From contig NZ_QZCF01000006.1 in assembly GCF_003591485.1 (NCBI RefSeq), forward strand, positions 62,001-126,000: DNA of 64,000 bases. Direction: 5' to 3'. Made by a program: the position numbers and the translations under genes. The stretch comes from Paenibacillus sp. 1011MAR3C5. GTDB lineage: Bacteria > Bacillota > Bacilli > Paenibacillales > Paenibacillaceae. The notes beneath the pieces were generated by a model. It saw only the letters and a list, made by a program, of their open reading frames with translations. It was not told the origin of the DNA and ran no database searches. The stretch's first letter is position 1. Every line of letters begins with the position of its first letter. Shown here in pieces: positions 51,001-60,815 of the stretch.

Positions 51001-51903
51001 TCAAAAATCCTCCTGAATCAAATCCGCGTTAATTCCGATCGCGGCCTTGCTGCCCTCTCCCGCCGCAATGACAGCTTGTGCGGGCGCAATGACCGAGGAA
51101 TCGCCCGCAGCATAGATGCCGTACACGCTCGTACGACCTAACCGGTCGGTTTGTATGCCGCCTTGTTCATTCGCCGCACAGCCGAGCCAATCCCCGAACG
51201 GTGCAGCCTGCCGCCAGATCGGCGATACGAAGCCGCCGGTGCGCCGTACTCGCAAGCCGCTCTCAAGCCGAACAGAGCGCAGCTCTCCGTCCTCACCCTC
51301 CAGTTCCACGACGCGCTCTCTGCTTACCCGGATTCCGCGGCTTTGCAGCTTAAGCCGTTCTTCATCAGACATTGTACGTCTTGCGCCGTTCGTGCACAGA
51401 ATGAGATCCTTGCTCCACTGATAAGCGAGTCTGGTCAGCGTAAATGCGTTCATGCCGTCGGCAATCACAATCAACGGGCGGTCGCGCAGCTCCCAGCCAT
51501 CGCAGTACGGACAGTTGAACAAGCTTCGGCCGTAGTAGCTGCCGATACCCGGTATCGGCGGCAGCGTCTCCCGAAGCCCCGTCGCCAGCAGCACCTTGCG
51601 GGCAGCATACCATGCGCCATCACCCGTTCCTATATGAAACCCGGCACCCGCGCGGCGAATATCCGTCACCCGTTGCCGATTCACCGTTACAGTCTGATAA
51701 GCCGCTAGCTCCCTCTGCGCCAGCCCTCTCAGCTCGCCGGGCGTCACGCCATCCCTGGTCAGGAAGCCGTGCGTATGTCGGGTCACCGCATTGCGCGGCC
51801 GATTATCGTCGAATACCATTACACTTCTTCTGGCTCTGCCTAGCACCAGCGCTGCATTCATCCCTGCCGGTCCGCCGCCGATAATGGCGCAATCCACTGC
51901 CAT
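51001..51903 (-). CDS. Thioredoxin-reductase-like FAD oxidoreductase
   Basis: 300 residues. FAD-binding AIIGGGPAGMNAALVLGRA at the N-terminus, redox-active FNCPYCDGWE (about residue 130) and the C-terminal GIYAAGDSS. The CPYC pair sits where thioredoxin reductase has CATC, as in the YumC-independent low-Mr flavoprotein group found with thiol-dependent stress genes. The NADPH domain is GxGxxA-poor (VIADGMNAFTLTR), so cofactor use is uncertain. The ATG at 51903 follows AAGGGTGG. No thioredoxin gene is adjacent. Confidence 0.85.
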   Translation of the reverse strand: MAVDCAIIGGGPAGMNAALVLGRARRSVMVFDDNRPRNAVTRHTHGFLTRDGVTPGELRGLAQRELAAYQTVTVNRQRVTDIRRAGAGFHIGTGDGAWYAARKVLLATGLRETLPPIPGIGSYYGRSLFNCPYCDGWELRDRPLIVIADGMNAFTLTRLAYQWSKDLILCTNGARRTMSDEERLKLQSRGIRVSRERVVELEGEDGELRSVRLESGLRVRRTGGFVSPIWRQAAPFGDWLGCAANEQGGIQTDRLGRTSVYGIYAAGDSSVIAPAQAVIAAGEGSKAAIGINADLIQEDF

Positions 51904-52011
51904 GCTCCAACCACCCTTCCTGTCCATGCCCGAACTCAAAAAAAGATTCCATCTAATTATGTATATCGGGGGCGGGAGGGCGTCATGCTTTTATGAACAC
52001 CGATCGAGAGC

Positions 52012-52037
52012 AAAAAAACCCGTGCATTCAGCACGGG
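52012..52037 (-). terminator. Terminator of the nucleoside operon
   Basis: Minus-strand stem CCCGTGC/GCACGGG with loop TGAAT, then seven Ts. It lies 117 bp after the last gene of the operon. Confidence 0.88.
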
Positions 52038-52153
52038 CTCCGAACAAGGGGTTAAACATGAATGAACGATTGCGATTGAGCTATTACAATGAGGCTGATA
52101 ATTACAGCTCTTTTTCTTACACTTTACAGTATTCTGCTAATTTGTAGATGATC

Positions 52154-53107
52154 TTATATAAATGCGTGCAATAAGCGATCAACAGCCAAAGCAGCGTTCA
52201 CCTCGGTGCATACTTGAATCGGCGAGCCGACCAATGATCTGCGGCGCAAATCGGCAACCGTCATGCCTGCGCACAGCTCGCTGTCGCAAACAACCTTGAC
52301 ATTCATCTGTTGCGTAGTCACGATCGACGGATCTTCCGCTACCAAGATGGTCAGCGGATCATGAATCGGCGCCGCATCGATAAAGAAGTTGCTGGAACGG
52401 TAGAAGTCGAAGTAGAAGCGATGAGACTCCCGAATGAAATCGACAATCTCGGCATTTGCTTCCCCGCATGCTTGCTGCAGCCTGTCGAGCTGCTCACCCG
52501 TCAGCAGCGTCTTCATTGTCACGTCGAGACCGACCATTGTGAGCGGAACGCCGGAAGCAAATACAAGCTCCGCCGCTTCAGGATCGCCCCATATGTTTGC
52601 CTCCGATACCGGAGTGATATTGCCAGGAACGCCTACCGCTCCACCCATGACATATACATGCTTGATTCTTCCGCATACGGAAGGGTCCTTTTCGATCGCA
52701 TGCGCCAGATTCGTCAGCCGGCCCAGCGTCACCACGATCAGCTCGCCTGCGAGCTCCTCGGATTTGCGCAATATGAAATCTGCCGCCTCTTCGTCCAGCG
52801 GCTGCTGGGCGGAAGCCGCTACCTCCACATTGCCAATCCCGTTCGCGCCATGAACATGCGTGCCAAATTCCGGCTTTCCCCGCTTGAGCGGCTTACCCGC
52901 TCCTTTGGCAACCGGCACTTCATAAGCAGGAGCCGCCAGTGCAATCATTCTTAGCGTATTGTCCGTCGCTTGATCTACGTTAATGTTCCCGAACACGGTC
53001 GTAATCCCTTCCACCTTAATAGAAGGCGATCTCAGCGCGTATAGAATGGCAAGCGCGTCATCGATACCCGTATCGGCATCGATGATCATTTTTTTCATCT
53101 GTCTCAC
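52154..53107 (-). CDS. Nucleoside hydrolase (IunH family)
   Basis: 317 residues if the GTG at 53107 (GAGGG 6 bases upstream) is used; an ATG at 53098 would give 314. The calcium-site motif IIDADTGIDDALAILYAL is canonical, and EGITTVFGN, VYVMGGAV and ASGVPLTMVGLDVT are also seen. It cleaves the N-glycosidic bond of ribonucleosides to ribose and base. It is the last gene of the operon, after a ribokinase-type gene that would phosphorylate the ribose. Confidence 0.93.
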   Translation of the reverse strand: MRQMKKMIIDADTGIDDALAILYALRSPSIKVEGITTVFGNINVDQATDNTLRMIALAAPAYEVPVAKGAGKPLKRGKPEFGTHVHGANGIGNVEVAASAQQPLDEEAADFILRKSEELAGELIVVTLGRLTNLAHAIEKDPSVCGRIKHVYVMGGAVGVPGNITPVSEANIWGDPEAAELVFASGVPLTMVGLDVTMKTLLTGEQLDRLQQACGEANAEIVDFIRESHRFYFDFYRSSNFFIDAAPIHDPLTILVAEDPSIVTTQQMNVKVVCDSELCAGMTVADLRRRSLVGSPIQVCTEVNAALAVDRLLHAFI

Positions 53108-53123
53108 ATGCAGCCCTCGCTTC

Positions 53124-54041
53124 TCATTCATGAAAGTATGCCTGTACTTCCTCCATCGTCGGCATACCGTCCTGCGCACCGAATTTTGTAACGGCAAGTC
53201 CGGATACCTTCGCGGCAAAGGCAACTGCGTCTCCGATACCACGGGCCGCGCTTATATCATAGGCCAGTCCCGCGTTAAATGCATCCCCTGCGCCGGTTGT
53301 GTCAACAACTTCCATGCGATAGGCAGACTGTCTCTGCAGCGAGCTGTCTCTGCGCTTCCATAACGAGCCTTCCGAGCCTAACGTCGTTACGACGCAGCCA
53401 ACCCCGCTCTCCAGCAGCTTGTCGACTGCCTCTTCCAGCGGGCGCTCCCCGAGCGTCATCTCCGTCAGAGCCTCCAGCTCCGTGCGATTCGGCGTAATCA
53501 CATGCACCCGCTTCAGCAGACTCTCCGGCAGCGGACGCGCCGGCGCTGGATTCAAGATGACTATTTTGCCGTATTTCTCCGCTAGCTGCGCGGCATACTC
53601 CACCGTCTCCAGCGGAATCTCCAGCTGCAGCAGAACAGCATCCGCAGCTTGAATAAGCGTTTCAACCTGCTTGACGTCATTAGCACTCAGCTTCGCATTC
53701 GCTCCCGGCACCACCACAATATTATTTTCGTCGGGCGTAAGCGTAATCGAGGCTGTGCCGGTCGATGCTTGCTCCGTGATTTTAATATAGTCGCAGTTCA
53801 CGCCATTGTCGGCCATCGCCGTCATGAGCGTACGGCCGAATGAATCGAGACCGACCGCTCCAACCATCGTTACCTGTGCGCCAAGACGCGCGAGGGCAAC
53901 CGCCTGATTCGCTCCTTTGCCGCCGGGAATAAAGTGGATCTCGTCACCCAGAATTGTCTCCCCGCCTTCAGGGAATCGATTCGTCTTCACGACAATATCC
54001 ATATTCATGCTGCCTACGACGACGATATTCGGCTGCTTCAT
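53124..54041 (-). CDS. rbsK: Ribokinase
   Basis: 305 residues, PfkB family. N-terminal GSMNMDIVVKTNRFPEGGET and FIPGGKGANQAVALARLGA, C-terminal VDTTGAGDAFNAGLAY with the catalytic Asp. It phosphorylates ribose from nucleoside hydrolysis to ribose-5-phosphate. It overlaps the upstream nucleoside hydrolase by 4 bp (ATGA), so the two are coupled. Confidence 0.94.
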   Translation of the reverse strand: MKQPNIVVVGSMNMDIVVKTNRFPEGGETILGDEIHFIPGGKGANQAVALARLGAQVTMVGAVGLDSFGRTLMTAMADNGVNCDYIKITEQASTGTASITLTPDENNIVVVPGANAKLSANDVKQVETLIQAADAVLLQLEIPLETVEYAAQLAEKYGKIVILNPAPARPLPESLLKRVHVITPNRTELEALTEMTLGERPLEEAVDKLLESGVGCVVTTLGSEGSLWKRRDSSLQRQSAYRMEVVDTTGAGDAFNAGLAYDISAARGIGDAVAFAAKVSGLAVTKFGAQDGMPTMEEVQAYFHE

Positions 54042-54955
54042 ACGGCGTTGGCCTTTCTGTCGACCAAGCGCTCCATAAGCAGCGCTACCGCGCGGCTATG
54101 ATCCACATCGAGGCAAACCTCGACGTTGCCGTTCTCGTCGAGCGTTGCGACCGTCTGCCCCGTCTGTGGACGATGATCATACTCCACGCGAATATTCATG
54201 CGCTCTGTGCGCACGAGCGTGCGATCGATGAGCAGCGCGATCGTAAGCGGATCGTGCATGAACGATTTCTCTTCCTTGGCAAATTCGAACCATTTGCCGA
54301 TCATACGGGCAAGCGCCATATTCAGCGGATCGCCGGAGGCATGCAGCTTCGCTCTCTCCGCTTCCGTAATAATGACTTTGAGCGTCACATCAAGTCCCGC
54401 CATCAGAATCGGAGCGCCGCTGCGGAATACGAGCGAAGCCGCTTCCGGATCGCAAACGATGTTGTGCTCGACGATCCGCATATGCTTGCCGTTGTCGCCA
54501 AGACGGGTTACACCGCCCATAATGACGATTTCCTTTACACTCTGGGCGAGGCGAGGCTCGCGAATCAGACAAGCCGCAATATTCGTCAGCGGACCGATCG
54601 CCACCAGCGTGATCTCTCCAGGATTGCTCATAACGGTATCGATAATGAAATCGACTGCATGACGGTCCTCATATTCCAATTGGTCGTCCTCCGCCAGAAG
54701 TCCATCGCCCTCATGGCCGGCCATCCAGATCTCGCGGTTGTCCAGGAGCGTCCTGTTGAGGCCCGCGTATACGCGCACTTCGGGATGTCCGCCGTATTGC
54801 AGCATCTTCTTCGCCATGCGGGCACGCAGATCTACATTGCCGTAGACCGTCGTGACGCCCTCGATTTGAATTTCTTCCGAATGCATGGCCAGCGCCAGCG
54901 CCATAGCGTCATCCACGTCGCTCCCGATATCGGTATCTAGTATAATTCGTGCCAT
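54038..54955 (-). CDS. Nucleoside hydrolase, DxDxxxDVDD variant
   Basis: 305 residues. The metal motif reads ILDTDIGSDVDDAMALALAM, two residues longer between Asp groups than the canonical DTDPGxDDA of its neighbour at 52154. EGVTTVYGNVD, VIMGGVTRLGD and RSGAPILMAGLDVT are conserved. The difference suggests the two hydrolases have different substrate ranges. It lies 20 bp after the permease gene and overlaps rbsK. Confidence 0.92.
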   Translation of the reverse strand: MARIILDTDIGSDVDDAMALALAMHSEEIQIEGVTTVYGNVDLRARMAKKMLQYGGHPEVRVYAGLNRTLLDNREIWMAGHEGDGLLAEDDQLEYEDRHAVDFIIDTVMSNPGEITLVAIGPLTNIAACLIREPRLAQSVKEIVIMGGVTRLGDNGKHMRIVEHNIVCDPEAASLVFRSGAPILMAGLDVTLKVIITEAERAKLHASGDPLNMALARMIGKWFEFAKEEKSFMHDPLTIALLIDRTLVRTERMNIRVEYDHRPQTGQTVATLDENGNVEVCLDVDHSRAVALLMERLVDRKANAV

Positions 54956-54975
54956 AATGTCCGTCTCCTTAGCTG

Positions 54976-55902
54976 TTAGATTCCCTTTTTGCGTTTCTTC
55001 CGTTTGCTCTCAATAATGGCATAGACGAGCAAGCCTACGACCGTTGCCACATAAGGGAACGTCGAGATCAGCTCCGATGGTATTTTCAAAATTTGCAGCG
55101 CATTGGCCATTGCATTCGTCGCCCCGAAGATTAATGAAGCGACAAATGTCCCAATCGTGCTGCCTCCGCCAAGCGCTTCCGCCGCAATCGCGATCCAGCC
55201 CCGTCCAGCCGTCATATCTCTCGTGAAGAGCGACAGATAGCCCATGGACATGAACGCGCCGCCGAGAGAGGCGAAAAATCCGCTTAGCAATAACGCGATA
55301 AATTGAATTTTGGCTACGCTGATGCCGACCGATTGGGCCGCCTGAGGGTTTTCGCCAACCGAACGAATTTGCAAGCCCAGCGGCGTTCTCTTCAGCATAT
55401 AATACACGCCTGCCACTGCCAGCAAGGAAATGTACGTCAATACGTTATGGCCGGAGAGGATCGGTCCCAGCACCGGAATATCCTGTATCAGCGGAATATG
55501 CAGGTTCGGCAGCACTTTGCTTTGCAAAGAAGTCGAAGTGCCTTTGTCCCCGCTGACCAAATAGAGAATAAAGACCGTTCCGCCCGAGGCGAACATGTTA
55601 ATGGCGATACCGCCCAAAATAATATGCGTCTTGATCTTCAATGTGAAATAGGCCAGAATGGCCGACAACGTAATGCCGGACATGACCGCCCCAAGCAGCC
55701 CGAGCCAAGCGCTGCCCGTATAGGCGCTCACGATAACGCCCGTCAAGGCGCCAACGAGCATCGTCCCCTCCATGCCGATATTGACAATACCGGCTTTGTT
55801 GGAGATCAGCGCCCCTAAAGCGGCAAGCAGGATCGGCGTTGTAACCCGAAGGACGGAGAAAGCAAAATCCGTCGAAAAAAGTACGCTCCAGAAGCTATCC
55901 AA
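54976..55902 (-). CDS. nupQ: Nucleoside ABC importer permease (NupQ-like)
   Basis: 308 residues, about eight to ten membrane helices, of the BPD_transp_2 type used for nucleosides. Segments seen: LAALGALISNKAGIVNIGME, then GLQIRSVGENPQAAQSVGIS, the cytoplasmic coupling loop. TTG start after AAGGAGGCGGAG, overlapping the preceding permease gene by 8 bp. Confidence 0.9.
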   Translation of the reverse strand: MDSFWSVLFSTDFAFSVLRVTTPILLAALGALISNKAGIVNIGMEGTMLVGALTGVIVSAYTGSAWLGLLGAVMSGITLSAILAYFTLKIKTHIILGGIAINMFASGGTVFILYLVSGDKGTSTSLQSKVLPNLHIPLIQDIPVLGPILSGHNVLTYISLLAVAGVYYMLKRTPLGLQIRSVGENPQAAQSVGISVAKIQFIALLLSGFFASLGGAFMSMGYLSLFTRDMTAGRGWIAIAAEALGGGSTIGTFVASLIFGATNAMANALQILKIPSELISTFPYVATVVGLLVYAIIESKRKKRKKGI

Positions 55903-56938
55903 GTTTCTCCGCCTCCTTCAACAGCTGTCTGTTCTTCCACATCTTCAGGAATTGCTCCGCCGAGATGAGCAGAATAATAATCGCCTGAATTATCGAGATG
56001 AGCTCTGCCGGTACATCCGACATAATCGACATTTGGTCGGCGCCGATTCGGATGTAAGCCAGGAACAGCGCCGCGCCTACGACCGACAGCGGATTGTTCT
56101 TCGCCAGCAAGGCGACAAGCGCCCCATCCAGGCCGTAGCCCGGAAGATCGGACCATTGGAACCGGGAGTACATCCCCAGCACTTCTACCGATCCGCCCAT
56201 TCCCGCAAGGAAGCCAGCGAGAAGATGCACTGTAATGATGACCCGACCCGTCTTAATGCCGGAAAACTCGGCGAAAGCGCGGTTGGAGCCCGTCATCCGC
56301 AGCTCATAGCCCCATCTCGTGTGATACATGAAGTAATGGGTAGCCACGATGCAGACCAGCACCAGAATCAGTCCCGTATGAATTCGCGTACCCGGAATCA
56401 GGTTCGCAAGTCTCGCCGTCTCCTGGAACTTGTAGGACACATTGGCGAAGGCCGCCGCATCCCGCAAGTGATAGTTCAAGATATAAAGGCCGATACCGGA
56501 CAGAATGCTGTTGAACATCAGCGACGTAACGAGTACCTCTGCATTCCACTTCGCTTTCATTATGCCGGGAATAGCCGATAGAAGCGCGCCGACCGTTGAG
56601 CCGGCCAGTATCGCCACGACTGGATGAATAAAGCCGTTCATGCTGGCGTAGATCGCGATTATGGCAGCAACCACACCCGATATATAAAACAAGCCTTCCG
56701 CGCCGAGATTGAACAATCCGCTGCGGAATAACAGGACGACCGACAAGCCTGTGAACATAAGCGGAATCGCCATCTCGATCACATTGCCGATCTGTGCAGT
56801 CGTCGATAACGGCCCCAGCAGGAAGATCGAGATCGTCTCCAGCGGCTGCTCGCTAATCAAGGCAATGATGAGGAAGGCGATAACTAGCGCAATCGCAATC
56901 GATATCAGTGTTCTAATGGCATCAAAGTACTTGAGCAT
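55895..56938 (-). CDS. nupP: Nucleoside ABC importer permease (NupP-like)
   Basis: 347 residues, about ten membrane helices, longer than its partner as in B. subtilis NupP/NupQ. FRSGLFNLGAEGLFYISGVV and YELRMTGSNRAFAEFSGIKT match the family. Its start lies within the last 17 bp of the ATPase gene, behind GGGGAGGGG, so translation is coupled. Confidence 0.9.
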   Translation of the reverse strand: MLKYFDAIRTLISIAIALVIAFLIIALISEQPLETISIFLLGPLSTTAQIGNVIEMAIPLMFTGLSVVLLFRSGLFNLGAEGLFYISGVVAAIIAIYASMNGFIHPVVAILAGSTVGALLSAIPGIMKAKWNAEVLVTSLMFNSILSGIGLYILNYHLRDAAAFANVSYKFQETARLANLIPGTRIHTGLILVLVCIVATHYFMYHTRWGYELRMTGSNRAFAEFSGIKTGRVIITVHLLAGFLAGMGGSVEVLGMYSRFQWSDLPGYGLDGALVALLAKNNPLSVVGAALFLAYIRIGADQMSIMSDVPAELISIIQAIIILLISAEQFLKMWKNRQLLKEAEKLG

Positions 56939-58493
56939 CTGACGTTACGCCCCTCCCCGTGTGTTCACCCTGCTGTTTTTTCAGTCCGAGCATATACAAT
57001 CCCAGCTCTTCCTCCGTCACTTCGGACGGCTTATCAAATGAAGCAACGAGTTCCCCGCCATACATGACGTACAGTGTATCGCTCAGCTCCATAATTTCAT
57101 TCAAATCAGCCGAAATCAGCAGAATCGCGCAATTCTGGCTTCTCATCTCCAGCAATTTCTGGTGGACGAGCTGAGCCGCCCCGATATCGACGCCTCTGGT
57201 TGGCTGCTCGGCAATGAGCAGAATGGGATCGGTCGAGCATTCCCGCGCCACGATTACCTTCTGCATGTTGCCGCCGGACAGCATACCGATCGGCTGCGCA
57301 GGACCGGAGCATCTGACTTTGAATTCCTCAATCAGCTTCTCCGCCAAACGCACGATCGACTTGCCCTTCATGAATAAGCCCCTATTCCAATCCTTGCTGC
57401 GATACCGCGTCGAGATCATATTGTCGGAGATGCTCTCTTCCTTGGCAGCCCCTTGACTCATACGGTCCTCGGGCACATAGGAGATGCCTAGCTCCCGGAT
57501 GGCACGCATATCCATGCTGACGATCTCGGAACCGTTCACCTTGGCCGAACCCTGTACACGGCCGCCAAGACCGCCCGTAAGCGCCTTGACCAGCTCGGCC
57601 TGCCCATTCCCCTCTACACCGGCGATGCCGACAATCTCACCCGCGCGGATCGTGAGACCGATATCGTTCAACGCTTTTTTGTCCAAGGCATTTACGTACG
57701 TAATCCCTTTAACATCCAGCACTGGCGGTCCATAGAAGGATTCCGCCTTATCATATTTGAGCACGACATCACGGCCGACCATGAGCCGTGATATCTCCTG
57801 CTCGGTGACATCCGCCATATCGAAGACGCCAGCGCTTGTACCGCTTCGCATAATCGTAATGCGGTCGCAAATCGCCTTCACTTCCTTCAATTTGTGAGAG
57901 ATGAAGACGATCGTATGGCCTTCCTGCTTCAGCACAAGCAGTTGCTTGAACAGCTCTTCGGTCTCCTGCGGAGTCAGTACAGCCGTTGGCTCGTCCAGAA
58001 TAAGAATCTTCGCTCCGCGTAGGAGCGCTTTCAAAATTTCCACCTTTTGCTTCATGCCGACTGACAAGGACTCTACCTTCGCCCTTGGATCAACCGTCAG
58101 CTGGTACTTGTCCGACAGTGCCTGCGTCATGCGTACCGCTTCTTCATAATGAATGCCAAGACCTTTCTTCGGCTCCATCCCAAGCACCATATTCTCTGCT
58201 ACAGAGAAGGACGGCACCAGCATAAAGTGCTGATGAACCATGCCGATACCTTTGGCGATCGCATCCTGCGGCGTCTGGAAGCGCATCTGTTCGCCTCGCA
58301 GCCGGATTTCCCCGTCGCTAGGCGCCTCCATGCCGAACAATATTTTCATCAAAGTTGATTTCCCGGCTCCGTTCTCTCCAGCCAGAGCATGAATTTCGCC
58401 TTCTCTCAGCGAGAAGTCGACGTTGCGGTTGGCTGTAACGCCATTCTGATAGACCTTGGTGATATTGCGCATCTCCAGCACATTCTGCCGCAT
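56922..58493 (-). CDS. nupO: Nucleoside ABC importer ATPase, two fused domains (NupO-like)
   Basis: 523 residues with two ABC domains in tandem. Domain 1: Walker A GENGAGKST, signature LSVGMKQ, Walker B ILILDEPTAVL. Domain 2: degenerate P-loop GVEGNGQAE, signature LSGGNMQK, LIAEQPTRGVD. This is the RbsA/NupO arrangement in which the two sites differ. The ATG at 58493 follows GGGGAG. It is separated from the lipoprotein gene by an intercistronic hairpin. Confidence 0.93.
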   Translation of the reverse strand: MRQNVLEMRNITKVYQNGVTANRNVDFSLREGEIHALAGENGAGKSTLMKILFGMEAPSDGEIRLRGEQMRFQTPQDAIAKGIGMVHQHFMLVPSFSVAENMVLGMEPKKGLGIHYEEAVRMTQALSDKYQLTVDPRAKVESLSVGMKQKVEILKALLRGAKILILDEPTAVLTPQETEELFKQLLVLKQEGHTIVFISHKLKEVKAICDRITIMRSGTSAGVFDMADVTEQEISRLMVGRDVVLKYDKAESFYGPPVLDVKGITYVNALDKKALNDIGLTIRAGEIVGIAGVEGNGQAELVKALTGGLGGRVQGSAKVNGSEIVSMDMRAIRELGISYVPEDRMSQGAAKEESISDNMISTRYRSKDWNRGLFMKGKSIVRLAEKLIEEFKVRCSGPAQPIGMLSGGNMQKVIVARECSTDPILLIAEQPTRGVDIGAAQLVHQKLLEMRSQNCAILLISADLNEIMELSDTLYVMYGGELVASFDKPSEVTEEELGLYMLGLKKQQGEHTGRGVTSDAQVL

Positions 58494-58548
58494 CAATGTT
58501 CTCCCCTTAGCCCCCCGCAAGCATAGCGATGGCGGCCTGATAGAATTG

Positions 58549-58580
58549 AAGGGAATTCTTCGCAGCCGAAGAACTCCCTT
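58549..58580 (-). other. Intercistronic hairpin after the nucleoside-binding lipoprotein gene
   Basis: AAGGGAGTTCTTCG pairs with CGAAGAATTCCCTT (one mismatch) on the minus strand, with loop GCTG and no U-run. It probably raises lipoprotein message over the transporter genes. Confidence 0.65.
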
Positions 58581-58616
58581 GGTTATTTTAGCTTAAAGCT
58601 CGTATGAATCCGTGTG

Positions 58617-59741
58617 TTATGGCTTAACGGAATTGCGGATTTGGTCAACTTCGGCAGTCTGCATGCCCATCGCATTGCTTACTTCGATCTCGCCAGCAAT
58701 CAGTTTTTTCTCGATTTCAACCAGTTGGGCTTTGATCTCTTCCAATACGACTGCATCGAAAATGTTGTTGCGCACGATGCCTACGCCGTCTTGCTCCAGG
58801 CCTACAACATCCAGCTTGCCAAGCTCCAGCGTGCCGGCTTTGATGCCGCGTACGGCATGAACGATCGCTTGGTCGATTTTTTTCACGGAAGAGGTAATGA
58901 TCAGGTCCGCTTTTTCCTTGTCCGTACCAGCCATCATCGTCGCTTGATCGGAGTCTACGCCGATGGCGTAACGGCTCTTCTCCTTCGCTGCATCGAACAC
59001 GCCAAGGCCTGTTCCGCCCGCTACGTTGAAGATCACGTCAACGCCAGAGTTGTATTGCAGCAGGGACAGCTCCTTGCCTTTGCCCGGATCGGCGAAGTCG
59101 CCTGCATAGGATACAGCAACTTTGATGTCCGGTACAGCATACTTGGCGCCCTCGATGTAACCAACCAGGAATGCGTTGATCGCAGGGATATCCATACCGC
59201 CCAGGAAGCCGATTTTCTTGTCTTCATTCGCATGCGCCATGTCGGATACGCTAGTCAGAGCCGCAGCCGCGCCTGCCAGGAAGGATACTTCATTCGTCGC
59301 ATAAGAGATTGCGTATACGTTGGCCGCCGCTTCCGGGATGTCGGTGTCGTAGTTAATGAACTTCTTGTCAGGGTTCTTCTCAGCTGTCGCATTCAGAAGC
59401 TCCGTAATTTGCGAGCCGCCGGAGATGATTACATCCCAGTCTTGTGCCGCAACGGAATTGAATGTCGGCTCCCACTTCGTGGTATCGACACCCATCTCGA
59501 TAACCTTCGTCTCTGCTTGCAGGCTGTTCGCCACTTGCTCAAGTCCGGTGTTCGCCGCATCGAAGAACGATTTGTCGCCAAGCGTCCCCGGTACGAGCAG
59601 GACTACTTTCAGCTTGTCCGATTTGGGACTGGAATTGTTCGTATTCTCGTTCGCCGGACCGGCATTTTTGCCTCCGCCCGAACAGGCCGCAATCAACATC
59701 ACAGCAGCCAGCACTAAAGCCAATAAACTTCGTTTCATCAT
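58617..59741 (-). CDS. nupN: BmpA-family nucleoside-binding lipoprotein (NupN-like)
   Basis: 374 residues. Signal peptide with lipobox MLIAACSGG (Cys about 20), then a BmpA/PnrA domain: VVLLVPGTLGDKSFFDAANTG-like start, SFLAGAAAALTS, GFLGGMDIPAINAFLVGYIEGA (split here) and GVDVIFNVAGGTGLGVFDA. These proteins bind purine nucleosides outside the cell. It is the first gene of the operon, with RBS TTAGGGGG. I looked for a purine riboswitch upstream and saw none. Confidence 0.92.
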   Translation of the reverse strand: MMKRSLLALVLAAVMLIAACSGGGKNAGPANENTNNSSPKSDKLKVVLLVPGTLGDKSFFDAANTGLEQVANSLQAETKVIEMGVDTTKWEPTFNSVAAQDWDVIISGGSQITELLNATAEKNPDKKFINYDTDIPEAAANVYAISYATNEVSFLAGAAAALTSVSDMAHANEDKKIGFLGGMDIPAINAFLVGYIEGAKYAVPDIKVAVSYAGDFADPGKGKELSLLQYNSGVDVIFNVAGGTGLGVFDAAKEKSRYAIGVDSDQATMMAGTDKEKADLIITSSVKKIDQAIVHAVRGIKAGTLELGKLDVVGLEQDGVGIVRNNIFDAVVLEEIKAQLVEIEKKLIAGEIEVSNAMGMQTAEVDQIRNSVKP

Positions 59742-59931
59742 TATGCCCCCTAAAGGTAGGTTTGGTTGATTTCTTCACAGCTCATCAGTCTCAATCTCTC
59801 TATTCGCTCTGAAGTTTACGATATGCTTCTTGCAATGTTATGATTGTACCAAACAAAGCCCTTATGTTTTATCTTGATTCGCTCATATTTCTTATATGAT
59901 TTGGCTAAATCAAACGATGGGAGCTGCGGGC

Positions 59932-60693
59932 ATGAACAATATGGATTTTCTGTTCTTCTCCAGACGCCGGGAGAAACAATATATTCCTTCCCATTTTCAC
60001 GAGTGCTTTGAGCTCGTCTATTATTATGGCAAGGGGCATACGAAGATCGGATCAACCTCCTATACCTTCCGCAAAAATACCTTTGCCCTCGTCACTCCCT
60101 TCACCGAACATGACGAGCTTCATCTGAATGAAGCGGACGTCCTGTTCGTCGGCTTCTATAGCGAACGCGAGGGCCTGTCTTATCTCAATGGCGTCTTCGA
60201 GGACGATCAAGACGGCACAATCGAAAATATATTGCTGCGGATGAAAACCGAATTCGTCCAACAACGGGAGGATTTTTCGGACATGCTGAATCTGCTGGTC
60301 GGGGAGCTGTCGATTCAATTGATCCGGCTGATCGGCACCCGGAAGGCGCCCAAGCAGCAATCAGACCGAATGAATTATGTGCTTAACTTTATGGATGAGC
60401 ACTTTCGTCAAAAAATATCCATTCAAGCGCTTGCCGATTTGGCGGGCTACAGCTACGGACGGTTTCGCCATCTGTTCAAGGAGAAGTACGGCGTAGCCCC
60501 GCTTCAATATTTGTATGTGAAGCGGCTCAACTACGCCAGGTCGTCCCTTATCCTCCACCCAGAGAAACTCGTCTCGGAGATTGCTCTCGATGCCGGGTTT
60601 GTCAACGATGCGCAATTCTGCAGCATGTTCAAGCGCGAGAACGGCATCTCGCCCAAGCAGTACCGGCTGTTCAAGGTACGGGCGAACGATTGA
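59932..60693 (+). CDS. AraC-family transcriptional regulator
   Basis: 253 residues: N-terminal cupin sensor (HFHECFELVYYYGKGHTKIG) and C-terminal double helix-turn-helix (ISIQALADLAGYSYGRFRHL, VSEIALDAGFVNDAQFCSMF, GISPKQYR). The ATG at 59932 follows GGGAG. It is divergent from the nucleoside operon (about 190 bp between starts), so control of that operon is possible but unproven. It converges on the flavin reductase gene. Confidence 0.9.
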   Translation: MNNMDFLFFSRRREKQYIPSHFHECFELVYYYGKGHTKIGSTSYTFRKNTFALVTPFTEHDELHLNEADVLFVGFYSEREGLSYLNGVFEDDQDGTIENILLRMKTEFVQQREDFSDMLNLLVGELSIQLIRLIGTRKAPKQQSDRMNYVLNFMDEHFRQKISIQALADLAGYSYGRFRHLFKEKYGVAPLQYLYVKRLNYARSSLILHPEKLVSEIALDAGFVNDAQFCSMFKRENGISPKQYRLFKVRAND

Positions 60694-60763
60694 GGCAAGA
60701 CGCCGCCTGATGCTGTCTCCAGCAGCTTGCAGATGCACGGAGCGCATCATCCCTTATACCAAC

Positions 60764-60803
60764 TAAAAAGCAGCATCCTTTCATCTAGGATGCTGCTTTT
60801 CTC
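60764..60803. terminator. Bidirectional terminator
   Basis: AAAAGCAGCATCCT pairs with AGGATGCTGCTTTT around TTCATCT. Each strand ends in a T-run, so it serves both the AraC gene and the opposing quinone-stress operon. Confidence 0.88.
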
Positions 60804-60815
60804 CAGCTATGAACC

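Noticed and set aside
59742..59931. Purine riboswitch upstream of the nucleoside operon
   Set aside because: The conserved purine aptamer core was searched for on the minus strand and not found.
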